Assembly (NCBI RefSeq): GCF_002105155.1
Contig: NW_019029008.1
Coordinates: 124,001-188,000 of the forward strand
DNA length: 64,000 nt
Source: Lobosporangium transversale
Taxonomy: Eukaryota; Mortierellomycota; Mortierellomycetes; Mortierellales; Mortierellaceae
Reading direction: 5' to 3'
In this document: positions 36,903-45,709 of the stretch, one piece after another
Layout: every line of letters begins with the position of its first letter
Position numbering within the stretch: position 1 is the stretch's first letter
Notes under the pieces: model-generated
What the model saw: the letters and a program-made list of their open reading frames with translations, nothing else
Database searches by the model: none
What the model was told of the DNA's origin: nothing
Made by a program: the position numbers and the translations under genes

Positions 36903-37391
36903 ATGGCTCGCTCGGTCGCTCTCTTGGTCGCTCTCCTTGCCTTGTTGCAGGTGGCCCTTGCTGAAATTATTGGCAGTGGATTCTATCGCATCATGCAGCG
37001 CGGTCTGCAGATTAGTACGAAAAAAGACGGTGGGGAAACGCCTGCTATCTTATATCCCAGAGATGGGCATTTGGAGCAAGTCTGGCATATCCAATCTGTG
37101 GACCATACCCACATCACCATCTCGAGCCCAGGTACTAGTCGTCAGCTTGCACTACATGACCAGGCTCGCCCTAATGCCTTTGTGATTGTCGCTCCGAAGC
37201 AGCGGATCTGGAGGATCCAGAGGAGTGCAAGGCCAGGTTTCTATAATATTATCTATCCCGAGAAGTTTGGCGGAGAGGATCTTGCTATCGGTATTTCACC
37301 CTCCCGAATCTATCCACCTCAAATTGCTCTGCAATACGTGCGAGGATTCGGGGCCACCACGGTCGACTGGGAGCTTCGAAAGGTTGAGTAG
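36903..37391 (+). CDS. small secreted protein, predicted beta-trefoil, copy 1
   Basis: 162 aa. The start is just after a 29-nt T run ending in CAG, which looks like a splice acceptor, so a leader intron is possible. Residues 1-20 are a clear signal peptide (MARSVALLVALLALLQVALA). The mature part has three units of 40-50 aa, each closing with Trp-x-hydrophobic: VWHIQ, IWRIQ and DWELR. Units 1 and 3 open with GFYRI and GFYNII. This three-fold pattern points to a beta-trefoil, the fold of fungal lectins and of protease inhibitors of the I66 and mycocypin types. No QxW lectin motif is present, so an inhibitor-like or unknown ligand role is more likely. It is acidic-basic mixed with no Cys in the mature part, and lies in tandem with copy 2. 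Confidence 0.8.
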   Translation: MARSVALLVALLALLQVALAEIIGSGFYRIMQRGLQISTKKDGGETPAILYPRDGHLEQVWHIQSVDHTHITISSPGTSRQLALHDQARPNAFVIVAPKQRIWRIQRSARPGFYNIIYPEKFGGEDLAIGISPSRIYPPQIALQYVRGFGATTVDWELRKVE

Positions 37392-37679
37392 TTTGGGCCC
37401 AGCGGTTTTAAGGGAAGGGCCTCTCACTTGGACTTCCAGTTGAGGTGACATTAAATATTAGGGATCTATCTAAATATCTTTAAAGCAATAAAAGACTGCC
37501 ATTAGTTTTGGATTACTCATTGATCTGGCTCATGTTTAACCTTTAGTGGATAGTAAAATGGATTCGAAATGTACACTTTCCTCATTGTAATGTATTAACT
37601 TTCTTTGCCGTTAATTTAAATCGGTTTTCGCGGTCCTTTCAAAAGAATATAAAAGCCAGTCTTTTCGATGTACTGAAGG

Positions 37680-37714
<35 letters not shown>

Positions 37715-38808
37715 CACTCTGCAATGCATCGACATACTCTGTATCCTTCCTCAAATCACTGCCAAATCAAAGTGATGTGTATCACACAGTTAATTCAATG
37801 TGGCGTCGTGGCGCTCCCTCATCACGAAAGGTCATCAGGGAAAGCAACAAAAGAACTCGTCATATCAATCAGCTCTGTTCTTTAAGTACGGGTAGATTAA
37901 AAGGTTATATTCTGCAGCAAAATGTAGGGCCACATCCAAAAGCGCCGAAAAGCACCATGAAGCTCGTTGATTGCAAATTGAGTATGGGCATTTTTGCCAG
38001 AAATATTGTCAAGGGGCTATAATTTAGTCGACCGAACGAGTACAAATTAACATGAACACTATCAAGTAGCACCAAAAGCCAGAGGCCGGGGCGACACATA
38101 CGGTGAACAAAGCCAACTTGCCCGAGGATTAAACCAACAATAGGTACATATTAGCCAAGAACTATTTGTGCTGGATAGTTGATGACTGAACGAGGCTAAT
38201 CTTTCCTTATGAGCCTGTCATCATTAAGATGAGATCTTTCGGAAGAAAGTCATGTTGTAAAGCTCTGAGTACAAGCACACGTAGCCTGTGAACCCCAGTA
38301 AATCTTATAATGTGGAGCTGGTGAAACTATGAAGCGAAGTTATGTCCTATTTTATAGAGTGAACGAGGGATGCTAGCTCCAAGGGGAGATTAAATGCAGG
38401 GACCTGTATCAACATTTTTTGGAGACTATGTTATTGCTTCTCGTGATTGGCATGATATGAATCACTTCTCAGCAAAGTGATGCTTGATAATAAAGCCCTT
38501 TCTAGTAAAGCTCGACAACGTTGCCTAAGTGAATTTCCAGGTCTCAAGATCACAGTATCTGTCTCACGGGCTTAATTCAACTAGGGTTAATTTTTTCCGG
38601 CTATAATTATCTGAAGCTGCGACGATCTGATTCTAATTTCTCCACATCCCTTTCCCCTTGCATCCAACAAATAAGCGCTCTTTATTTATTACAAGTATAT
38701 CTCTGCACAGCTGAGTGTCCTATTTATTTCTGACGATTCCTTAAAAATGACAAAAAAGGATCTACACATTACTCTATTGGATTCAAGACAACCCTTTTGA
38801 ATGAAAGA

Positions 38809-38850
<42 letters not shown>

Positions 38851-39759
38851 AATAAAATCAACATTTGCAACCAAATTTATCAGTTAAAGAATTAACCAGA
38901 TCATCACAAAAAAGAAGAATATATTTTATTACTTCTTAGCCTAAAGCGGAAGAACGGAAGGAGGGACGCTCAAAAAGGCCTGTAGGAGGATTGTAATCGT
39001 GATGGTCAACCGGCGACATAAATCTACTCCTTGTGTCAACCATAACAACGTCTGCTGCCGTGAAACGCTCATGAAGGAAAAGACTCCTCAGGTAATTCTA
39101 AGGTTAACTAAGACCGGGCGTTCTAAATTAGAGTAGGAGGGAAAAATTCGGCTGTTGGACTTTCAACGCATGGACGGCGGAGGCAAATAACATGAATCGT
39201 TTCCTATCTCCACATATGCTTCGCCTCTCTACCTTTCTGTACCAAGTGCTTTTTTTTATTATTATTTTTATTTTTTGGGCGAGGGCGAAACGCGTGTCAT
39301 ATATCTACAATGTAATACTATCAATTATAATACTCAAAGCTAGTTGATGCCATATTATATGCAGGATAAGGAAGCGCGGGATTGTGGCAGGTAGGCGCGT
39401 ATACATGAATCTAGCAAGGAAAAAGTATAGCCTCCTCAATTCCATGTAAAAAAAAAAAAAAAAAAAAAAAAAGCATATTAACTTGGCAAGAACATTTAAA
39501 TAACTTCCTTATAGTGATTTTTTCCTTTTTTCTTTATAATTTTCAGATATCGCCTCACCAACGCTTCCTCTATTCATAAGGGCTCTTACTACTTACTCTT
39601 TCTAGAAACACCAATATTTCAAGTATATGTTTTTCAACTCTCAGATATTGCGCGATCTTCATGCTTTTTATTACTTGACAATGAACCAGATATTCTTAAG
39701 TACTATAGTTTTGACCCTCTCATGCTTCTTTTTCTTTTTTTCTTTTTTTTTTTTTAGAA
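37392..39759. other. upstream part of tandem unit 2
   Basis: 2.37 kb between copies 1 and 2 without a supported gene. It aligns by eye to 34.5-36.9 kb. T runs lie at 37681-37714 and 38814-38843. The promoter-proximal block lies at 39360-39500. Confidence 0.5.
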
Positions 39760-40251
39760 ATGATTTACTTAGTCATTCCCTTGATCACCTTCCTTGTCTT
39801 GTTACAAGCGACTCTTGCAGTGGCCCTTTGTGAAGGATTCTACCGTATTAAGCAAAACAGTCTACTAATTAGCGTGCAAAAGACAGTGTTGGAAATGCCT
39901 ACCGTCTTATTGGGCAGCAATGAATATCTGGAGCAAATCTGGCACATCCAACCCCTTGACAAAGATCATATCACCATCTCGAGTCCAGGGACTGGCCGTT
40001 ACCTTGGATTGCATGGCGAGGCTCATCCCAATGCTTTTGTAGTTGCTGGTCAGAACCGACAGGTATGGAGGCTCAAACATAGTGATGAAAAAAAAGGATT
40101 CTACAACATTATCTTCCCCAGGCAGTTTAACGGAGAGGATATTGCTATCGGCGTCTCAGCCCTTCATCTAAGGCCACCTCGTGTTGCCCTGCAATTCAGG
40201 CGGGGGTTTGGAGGCGATTCGGTCCACTGGGAGCTCCAGAAGGTTGAGTAG
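39760..40251 (+). CDS. small secreted protein, predicted beta-trefoil, copy 2
   Basis: 163 aa, intact. It has a signal peptide of about 21 residues (MIYLVIPLITFLVLLQATLA). The mature part shares with copy 1 GFYRI, LEQ-WHIQ, HITISSPGT, PNAFV, a W-R pair, GFYNII, F-GED-AIG, PP--AL, RGFG and WEL-KVE. The signal peptide and the surface positions have diverged, while the Trp-x-hydrophobic core positions are kept, as expected for selection on fold. A T-rich tract ending TTTAGAA directly precedes the ATG, as in the other copies. The stop codon context (GTTGAGTAG) is identical to copy 1. Function is inferred only: a secreted beta-trefoil, perhaps a protease inhibitor or a ligand-binding defence protein. 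Confidence 0.8.
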   Translation: MIYLVIPLITFLVLLQATLAVALCEGFYRIKQNSLLISVQKTVLEMPTVLLGSNEYLEQIWHIQPLDKDHITISSPGTGRYLGLHGEAHPNAFVVAGQNRQVWRLKHSDEKKGFYNIIFPRQFNGEDIAIGVSALHLRPPRVALQFRRGFGGDSVHWELQKVE

Positions 40252-40437
40252 CTTGGGCCTTGTGGCTCTGAGGGAGGATCCCCCACGTACGTTCCGAGTT
40301 GAGGTGCCATTAAATATAAAAGAATTAGCTTTCCATCTAAATGTTACTTAGCACTAAAGATTTATAAATTCTGAATTAATAATGATCAAGCTAAATCGTG
40401 GCTTTGTTTTTAATGATATGATGCTTTCCTTTCTAGG

Positions 40438-40494
40438 CTCGTCACCAGCCTGTGTGACTAATGTGCATTGCACTAACGCTCACTGACAGGCTGG
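40438..40494 (+). repeat. left copy of 57-bp inverted repeat
   Basis: Begins CTCGTCACCAGC and matches the reverse complement of 55010-55066 at 54 of 57 positions by eye. It contains an internal palindrome, CCAGCCTGT with ACAGGCTGG, so a hairpin can form. It lies 187 nt after the stop of secreted-protein copy 2 and marks the start of the mobile-element region. I see no convincing target-site duplication. Similarity to the right end does not continue inward beyond about 40494, so this may be a remnant end of a related element. Confidence 0.8.
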
Positions 40495-40941
40495 CGTGCC
40501 GAACTGCAAGCAGCACTATATCCAGACCCTAATACCCTAATGACCCCACAGCTATATCTGTCCAATCTCTTCAGAAATTTGTTTATGCGTCGCTCAATGA
40601 GTGCATTTGTCCACATCCTACATGGACAACTAGAGAAAGGTTCTTGGTTCTCAAGATTGTCGATGCAAACGTGTTATACAATACTGAACTCAAACCTTTG
40701 AGGAGGGCTCAACTATCACGCGCACCCCAGGCGCCAAGACGCCAAGCCCAAGTGCCAAGACACCAAGCCCCAACCCTATCAATTATCAGTATAAATAGTC
40801 CACTACGTTATAGCCAAATAAAGTATCCTTTGACCTTCGATTCCACCTAAGATCACCTTTGATTGTTACTATTTACAGTCGATCACGTCCTGCATTTGCT
40901 GAAATATAATAGATTTGTAGCACCCTTATCTGAGCAAGTGT
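40495..40941. other. element interior, no gene
   Basis: Holds an imperfect tandem of GCCAAG-containing units at about 40727-40775, a TATAAATAG motif at about 40792 and an AATAAAG near 40818. I see no gene. Confidence 0.4.
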
Positions 40942-41977
40942 TTGTCAGCGCATGGAGTAATATATTCGACATACTCTTTGATGAATCTGGCCTACGAAGT
41001 ATTCCGTAAGTGGATTATATTACAAGTTTTGTCGCTTTCCGGGATATCGCACCGCTTATTGTCCAATACCTTATGTTTTTACTTGAATAGTGGTGAACTA
41101 GGCAGTAAGGCCTCGCGGAGTTCTCGCATTTTGACCGAGAACGCATTCAGCCATAAGACGGCGACCAGTATAAACCCTAAAAAAGTAGACATGACAATCA
41201 GAGTCTGTATCAACAATGCCTGGGCGGATGAGATTTGCATATTTGAGTGCAAACCCGAGGTCAGTGATCTCATCTGCCAAGTGCAACAAGAAAAAAGTGT
41301 CTGCCTGAACACCGCCATCCTCTTGGCCCTGGAGGAGAAGGGTCTTGAGATCGCACAATGGCACCCTATTATTGCGGAAACTCGTGCTCTAGCTGTTGAT
41401 TTTTACGCACTCCGACGTTACGGCGACATTATCGGTGCTGGTCGAGCGACGCAAGAGAAGGTGTGGCTTCCATCTGGATACAGCATGTTGGATGCTTTTC
41501 TGAACTCACGTTCGTTTGAGGTGTTACTTGGCTTTCGGGTGAGTACCTTTCTTCGAGATAGCTGCATGGTATTTATATGTTCAAGAGCGACGACTAATAC
41601 TGAGTTGATCTGCATAGGCACACATGGCTTTGTATGCTAAAAAGGCCACTGCTACGCTTGCGTCCTCCCCAGTCACACCACACTCAACATTCCCCGTCAG
41701 TGAAGACCTTTCCTCGCCGTTCACACCTTTGGCATGGCCCCTGCCGGCGTCAACAGCTGAGACCACTTCGTCTCCAGGAATCATGTTGGATGCTGTTGCG
41801 CCTGTCTCTCCAACGCTCACAGCAGTGTCATTACCCCAAAGACCAACGACTCCCCCGTCCCGAAAGCGCGGCATACCGTTCGTTGTGTTTTCCCCAAAGT
41901 CTCAGCGGCGCGGCAGCAAGTTAAGCACGAACTGTGGTGAATCCACCATCTATGTTGACGACGACTCGACTTTGTAG
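40942..41977 (+). CDS. nuclease-like (PD-(D/E)XK type) mobile-element protein, possibly partial
   Basis: Exons 40942-41538 and 41618-41977 join in frame through GTGAGT...GCATAG to 318 aa. The recognisable core starts about codon 50 (SGELGSKAS) and includes KKVDMTIRV, then EICIFECKP, then QVQQEKSVCLNTAILLAL. The D ... ExK ... Q order is that of restriction-endonuclease-like folds, and the layout resembles a Mucoromycota-specific family spread with transposons. The first 50 codons are less convincing: an AATAG just before TGGTGAA at about 41091 could be an acceptor, and the true gene may be longer or truncated at its 5' end. The C-terminus is Ser/Pro/Thr-rich with a basic SRKRG. Cellular role unknown. 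Confidence 0.5.
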
Positions 41978-42283
41978 GTAGCAGTCAGCGGACGTTGAAA
42001 GCACAACTTTTTAGGAAGTCGGCTACAATGAACGACTTCACACCCTAGCTTACCTGCTTCTATTCATTGTATTTTTCATACTAAGTGATTGCATGATGCA
42101 GTGTTTTAAACAGAATATCATATTCAATTTGAACTGTTCCGGTGGGAAATAAACTTTGGCGGTTGTCTGAATCCTGTATGGATTTAAGTGCCAAAGTATA
42201 TTTTATATCTATCAATCATTATTTTTAAAAACAAATAGAGTTTCGATAAAGCATGCTGCGGCAATCATAGATATCTAAAATAA

Positions 42284-42565
42284 GAGATCCTGAATCATAG
42301 TTATGGCAATTGAGCTTTGGTATCTTGGCTTGGATGTGGAAGTGGAGTGAGCCATGTACCGCCATTCTCGAGCTATCTGTCCAACTATATTGGATCAACG
42401 TGTTTAAAACTACAAGATCAACCCCCTCACTACCTCAAACTGCATACTTTTTTTAAATATATTTCAAAGATCTTTCCATCGATATCAATGCGCCTTTCGC
42501 CAACTTCTGGATATTGCTCAATTCTTTGGATCTTGGGTGACTACTTGGATTCGGATGACCGCCTT
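42284..42565 (+). repeat. 282-bp direct repeat, copy 1
   Basis: Appears identical, base for base by eye, to 51700-51981. Copy 2 begins in the last codons of the DDE transposase frame and continues into its 3' tail, so copy 1 is a displaced piece of that element's 3' end. Both begin GAGATCCTGAATCATAG and end GACCGCCTT. Confidence 0.9.
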
Positions 42566-42715
42566 CTAGGCTGCCTTCATCTTCATCTCCATAGGAATTA
42601 TAGAGGAAAAATGCAGACCAGAAGCGGTGTTAGTTCCAAATCTCTGGCTCCAGTGACACCAAACCTTCCAATGAGAATATTATGTATTAAAAGCATGCAC
42701 ACGAACCAGGCTTGG

Positions 42716-42780
42716 CGGTGGGTAGACTTCCAATATTTTTTTTTTTCTTTTACAGAATGCATTTGCAAGTCTACCCACCG
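42716..42780 (+). repeat. 65-bp palindromic mini-element, copy 1
   Basis: Ends CGGTGGGTAGACTT and AAGTCTACCCACCG are perfect inverted repeats of 14 nt around an AT-rich centre with a T run and TACAGAATGCATTTGC. Copies occur at 45318-45380 and, inverted, at 50280-50343. Flanks share GGATAAAT on one side, and copies 1 and 3 also share ACCAGGCTT on the other. Confidence 0.85.
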
Positions 42781-42999
42781 GATAAATGTTTCACCGGAGT
42801 TGAGGTGGATTATTATTGGGACGACCCTCCTGTTGTGAATACAACACTCATTGACCGATGTCTTAAACTGCTCCGTAGCACACCTACTGAACACACACAT
42901 TGCTGGGGAACACCCATTACAAATACAATTTACCTCAGCAGCACAATATCTTTTTAAAAAGAAATTGTGTGAAATGTCAAGATTACTTTATTGGACAGT

Positions 43000-43605
43000 T
43001 TAGTTCTCCTGGGTATGGGTGTTGAAAACTCGTGTGATATATTCAACCATCTCATCCTCCGTCTTGCCGTCCTTGAGGATGAAGTTGCGACGACTGAGCT
43101 TGATTGGGGCATCTTTATCGCGCCTCATATGTTGAATGACGTTTTCTCCCCTCGGCGAACGATCAAATCGCAACTCCTCAACATCAACGGCATCCAGCTC
43201 AGGGTTATCAGCAATGAATTGCTTCAGTCTGCGGTCAACGACCTTTCGTTGCTGTGCAAAGATGCGAAATCCTCCGACAGGTGATGGTTGAGGCTTTTGA
43301 AACTTTAAAATAACAAAGACTTCCTGCTCTTTACAAGGGCGAGAAATGACCCGATCCTGATTGGCCTCTCGGCGTGCACGCTCACTATTGGCAAGAGCGT
43401 CTCTGGCGTTTTGCAGGTCGAGTTTGGTCTCAGCGAGACTGAATAGTGCTGTATTGCGCTCTGCTTGAATGTATGCGAGGTTATCTTCAACATCCTTGAG
43501 ATCCTGTTGTGTGTTTCTGAGCACTAGCGAAACAGCTGCCAACTCTCTGCGCAGCGCTTCAATAGAAGGGTCTTCCTGCGCTGTTTCTGGGTAATGAAAA
43601 GTCAT
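43000..43605 (-). CDS. coiled-coil protein with DUF3627-like C-terminus
   Basis: 201 aa, intact, with the start chosen at MTFHYPE, which has an AAAAAT leader; an in-frame ATG 11 codons upstream is possible. Residues about 12-85 are a heptad-rich coiled coil (ALRRELAAVSLVLRNTQQDL onward). The C-terminal part has VFVILKFQKPQ, GFRIFAQQRKVVDRRLKQF, and a final ILKDGKTEDEMVEYITRVF. The order (hydrophobic strand, R-Q-R motif, acidic helix, closing helix) recalls DUF3627, found next to KilA-N or MSV199 domains in large DNA viruses and in fungal mobile regions. That resemblance is weak and by pattern only. The Tc1/mariner element begins 62 nt upstream of the start codon, so the promoter or a 5' exon has probably been displaced. 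Confidence 0.55.
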   Translation of the reverse strand: MTFHYPETAQEDPSIEALRRELAAVSLVLRNTQQDLKDVEDNLAYIQAERNTALFSLAETKLDLQNARDALANSERARREANQDRVISRPCKEQEVFVILKFQKPQPSPVGGFRIFAQQRKVVDRRLKQFIADNPELDAVDVEELRFDRSPRGENVIQHMRRDKDAPIKLSRRNFILKDGKTEDEMVEYITRVFNTHTQEN

Positions 43606-43667
43606 ATTTTTCTTTAGTATCAGAATGTAGTTTGTCAATCAACAAAGCAAAATGGAGGAGCGATGTA

Positions 43668-45003
43668 CAGTCACCTGAAATAAAGTTTGGACAAAATGGA
43701 TTTTCTTGATTTTTTTTTGAACAACCTGGACAAACAGCTCATATGCAACATACATAAAGACTTCATCAATACACATGAAATTTTACATGCTCACTAAAGA
43801 GGTCAATACTGTTATTTATTGGGGTTTTGAAGACGGCATTGTTAGAGTAGCAAAAGTGCCATGTAGGTTCAATAGTGAGTGTTCCTACCATCGACCCCAT
43901 TCACTTCTTCCAGCCTTTCGGGCATGGTAGCGACAAGGCTGGCCAGCCTCTCTTGCGGTAAATTATTCCACTCTTCGATAAGAGCCCGTGTGAGAGTGGG
44001 AAGATCTCTTGGCCCTTTAGCGCGCCTATCGAGTGCATCCGCAAGAAGTGACCATACATGTTCAATAGGGTTCAAATCTGGGGAGCATGAAGGCCAGTCT
44101 GGAATCCTCGGGATGCTGTTTTTTTCGCGCCATTCTTTTGCAATCTTACAAGTATGAACTGGAGCATTATCCTCCATAAGTATGCCATCCCCTACCTCAG
44201 CCATAAATCTGGCTAGCTCGCCTTGATATACATCTTCCACGAAACACCGTCCATCTTTACGACCTCTTTCAAATACAACCAACCGAGACTTTCTGGTTGC
44301 TGTGAACGCCCCCCAGACCATCAGAGTTGTTCTACCACTTTTGAAAGTGGGTGCGAGGCAATCATGATCGTACTTTTCCTCTACTTTACGCCAAACTCTT
44401 ATTTGACGAAAATGCTTACCAACTTCAAATGATGATTCGTCAGTCCAAACTACCCGATTCCAGTCTTCCATGGACCAACTCATATATTTTTTGACAAACT
44501 GCAGCCTCCTTTTTATATGTCCTTCTTTTAAGAATGGTTTTTTTACTGCAATCCGGCTGAAAATACCCAGTGAATGCAATGCCTTCGCAACTGTCCTCTC
44601 GCAAACTTTGTTCGGCAATTGGTTAGTGATATCATTAAGAGTACACCTTCTATTCTGCTTAGTATGGCGAACGATGCTCCTGAGGTCCCGTTCACTTAGT
44701 ACTTTGGGCCGTCCTGGGATCGGAGTGCAAGCAGTGGTGCCTCTTTCTTGGTACACCCTGATAATATTAATAACAGAGGTTCGGGGTACACCGCGTTGCA
44801 ATGCGATTTCCGCAGCCTTCATGCCCGCGAGGTGCATTCCAACGATGATACCTTTATTCTCAATGTCTAAGTGTCTCGCCATGGTGGTTTACTCAAGCTG
44901 TTTGTATGTGAAAAACAGGAAGGAAAGAGATTGAAGGAAACGCTTCCCTACGTAACTATTTCAATATTTTATTTTTTTGTCCAATCTTTGTTTCAGGTGA
45001 CTG
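43668..45003. mobile_element. complete Tc1/mariner-type element
   Basis: A 1,336-bp element. Its ends, 43668-43692 and 44979-45003, are 25-bp inverted repeats starting CAGTCACCTGAAA and ending TTGGAC, matching at 23 of 25 positions. Both sides have a TA, the target duplication typical of this superfamily. It carries one intact transposase on the minus strand. Near-perfect ends and an undamaged reading frame suggest recent arrival and possible activity. Confidence 0.93.
43869..44882 (-). CDS. Tc1/mariner transposase
   Basis: 337 aa, intact. The N-terminal part has two helix-turn-helix motifs (residues about 8-45 and 62-105) with a GRPK linker, the paired-like DNA-binding arrangement of Tc1 transposases. 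The catalytic domain has WTDESSF (Asp148), LMEDNAPVH (Asp238) and SPDLNPIEHVW (Glu274), with 35 residues between the second Asp and the Glu. It cuts at the element's inverted repeats and pastes the element into TA sites. It fills most of the element, which has no other gene. Confidence 0.95.
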   Translation of the reverse strand: MARHLDIENKGIIVGMHLAGMKAAEIALQRGVPRTSVINIIRVYQERGTTACTPIPGRPKVLSERDLRSIVRHTKQNRRCTLNDITNQLPNKVCERTVAKALHSLGIFSRIAVKKPFLKEGHIKRRLQFVKKYMSWSMEDWNRVVWTDESSFEVGKHFRQIRVWRKVEEKYDHDCLAPTFKSGRTTLMVWGAFTATRKSRLVVFERGRKDGRCFVEDVYQGELARFMAEVGDGILMEDNAPVHTCKIAKEWREKNSIPRIPDWPSCSPDLNPIEHVWSLLADALDRRAKGPRDLPTLTRALIEEWNNLPQERLASLVATMPERLEEVNGVDGRNTHY

Positions 45004-45709
45004 TACATACTGGTGCACTTCTTGGTAGTCATTGTTTGGAATAGTAATGAGGAGAAATGGTGAAAAGCAATTCTTTCAGCAAAAATACAATACAAGATGA
45101 CTGTAGCTGATCACATGGAGATGGGAGTACTGCGGTGTGACAAAACGTTGCATGATAAATTTCGAGATGGATGACAAAAGAGATGAGATGGATAAAGATG
45201 AGATGGCATGAATTCATTGGTTCACATGGGTCGGAGTCGAGGTTGCAAAAAAAGTTGAGTCAGATAGAGAAGGTCTGTCAATTAGAGATAGATATAGTCC
45301 CTGTATTATGCGCATAGCGGTGGGTAGACTTCCCAATATTTTATTTTCTTTTATAGAATGCATTTGCGAGTCAACCCACCAGATAAATATTTCTCTCGGG
45401 TAAATCTAGTGGTAGCAGTAAAATCAGCAGAGTGGTGAAATTGGTGTGCAGAGTCTCTGTAAAAGCACAGGATGGTAAGGAAATATCCAGACAGAGATTT
45501 TGGTAACCTGATGAAATATAAGCTGTTCAGCCTCGAGAGTTGCTTGGAAATATTCCTTTTACCAAGTCACAAAGACATCTTAGGCTATTCTGGTACCCAA
45601 TACTACAGTGTTACTTCCAGCCTCTATTCTTCTATTTATTGAATATATTGTCATTCTACATTATAATTATTATGGAAGCAGTTTGATGTACTATTCTCAA
45701 ATTATTATT
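45004..45709. other. element interior between mariner and Crinkler gene
   Basis: 706 nt. It contains palindrome copy 2 and the 3' side of the Crinkler gene. No gene recognised. Confidence 0.45.
45318..45380 (+). repeat. 63-bp palindromic mini-element, copy 2
   Basis: Same CGGTGGGTAGACTT start and AT-rich centre as copy 1. The right arm has two substitutions (GAGTCAACCCACC), so it is the most diverged copy. Confidence 0.8.

Larger units (their letters stand above)
41978..42999. other. element interior, repeats only
   Basis: Apart from the 282-bp direct repeat and one palindrome, I see no gene here. Segments near 42570-42710 and 42785-42950 have no recognisable coding. Confidence 0.4.

Noticed and set aside
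40727..40870. Solo LTR with TATA box and poly(A) signal
   Set aside because: TATAAATAG and AATAAAG are present, but there are no TG...CA ends, no target duplication and no second copy in the window.
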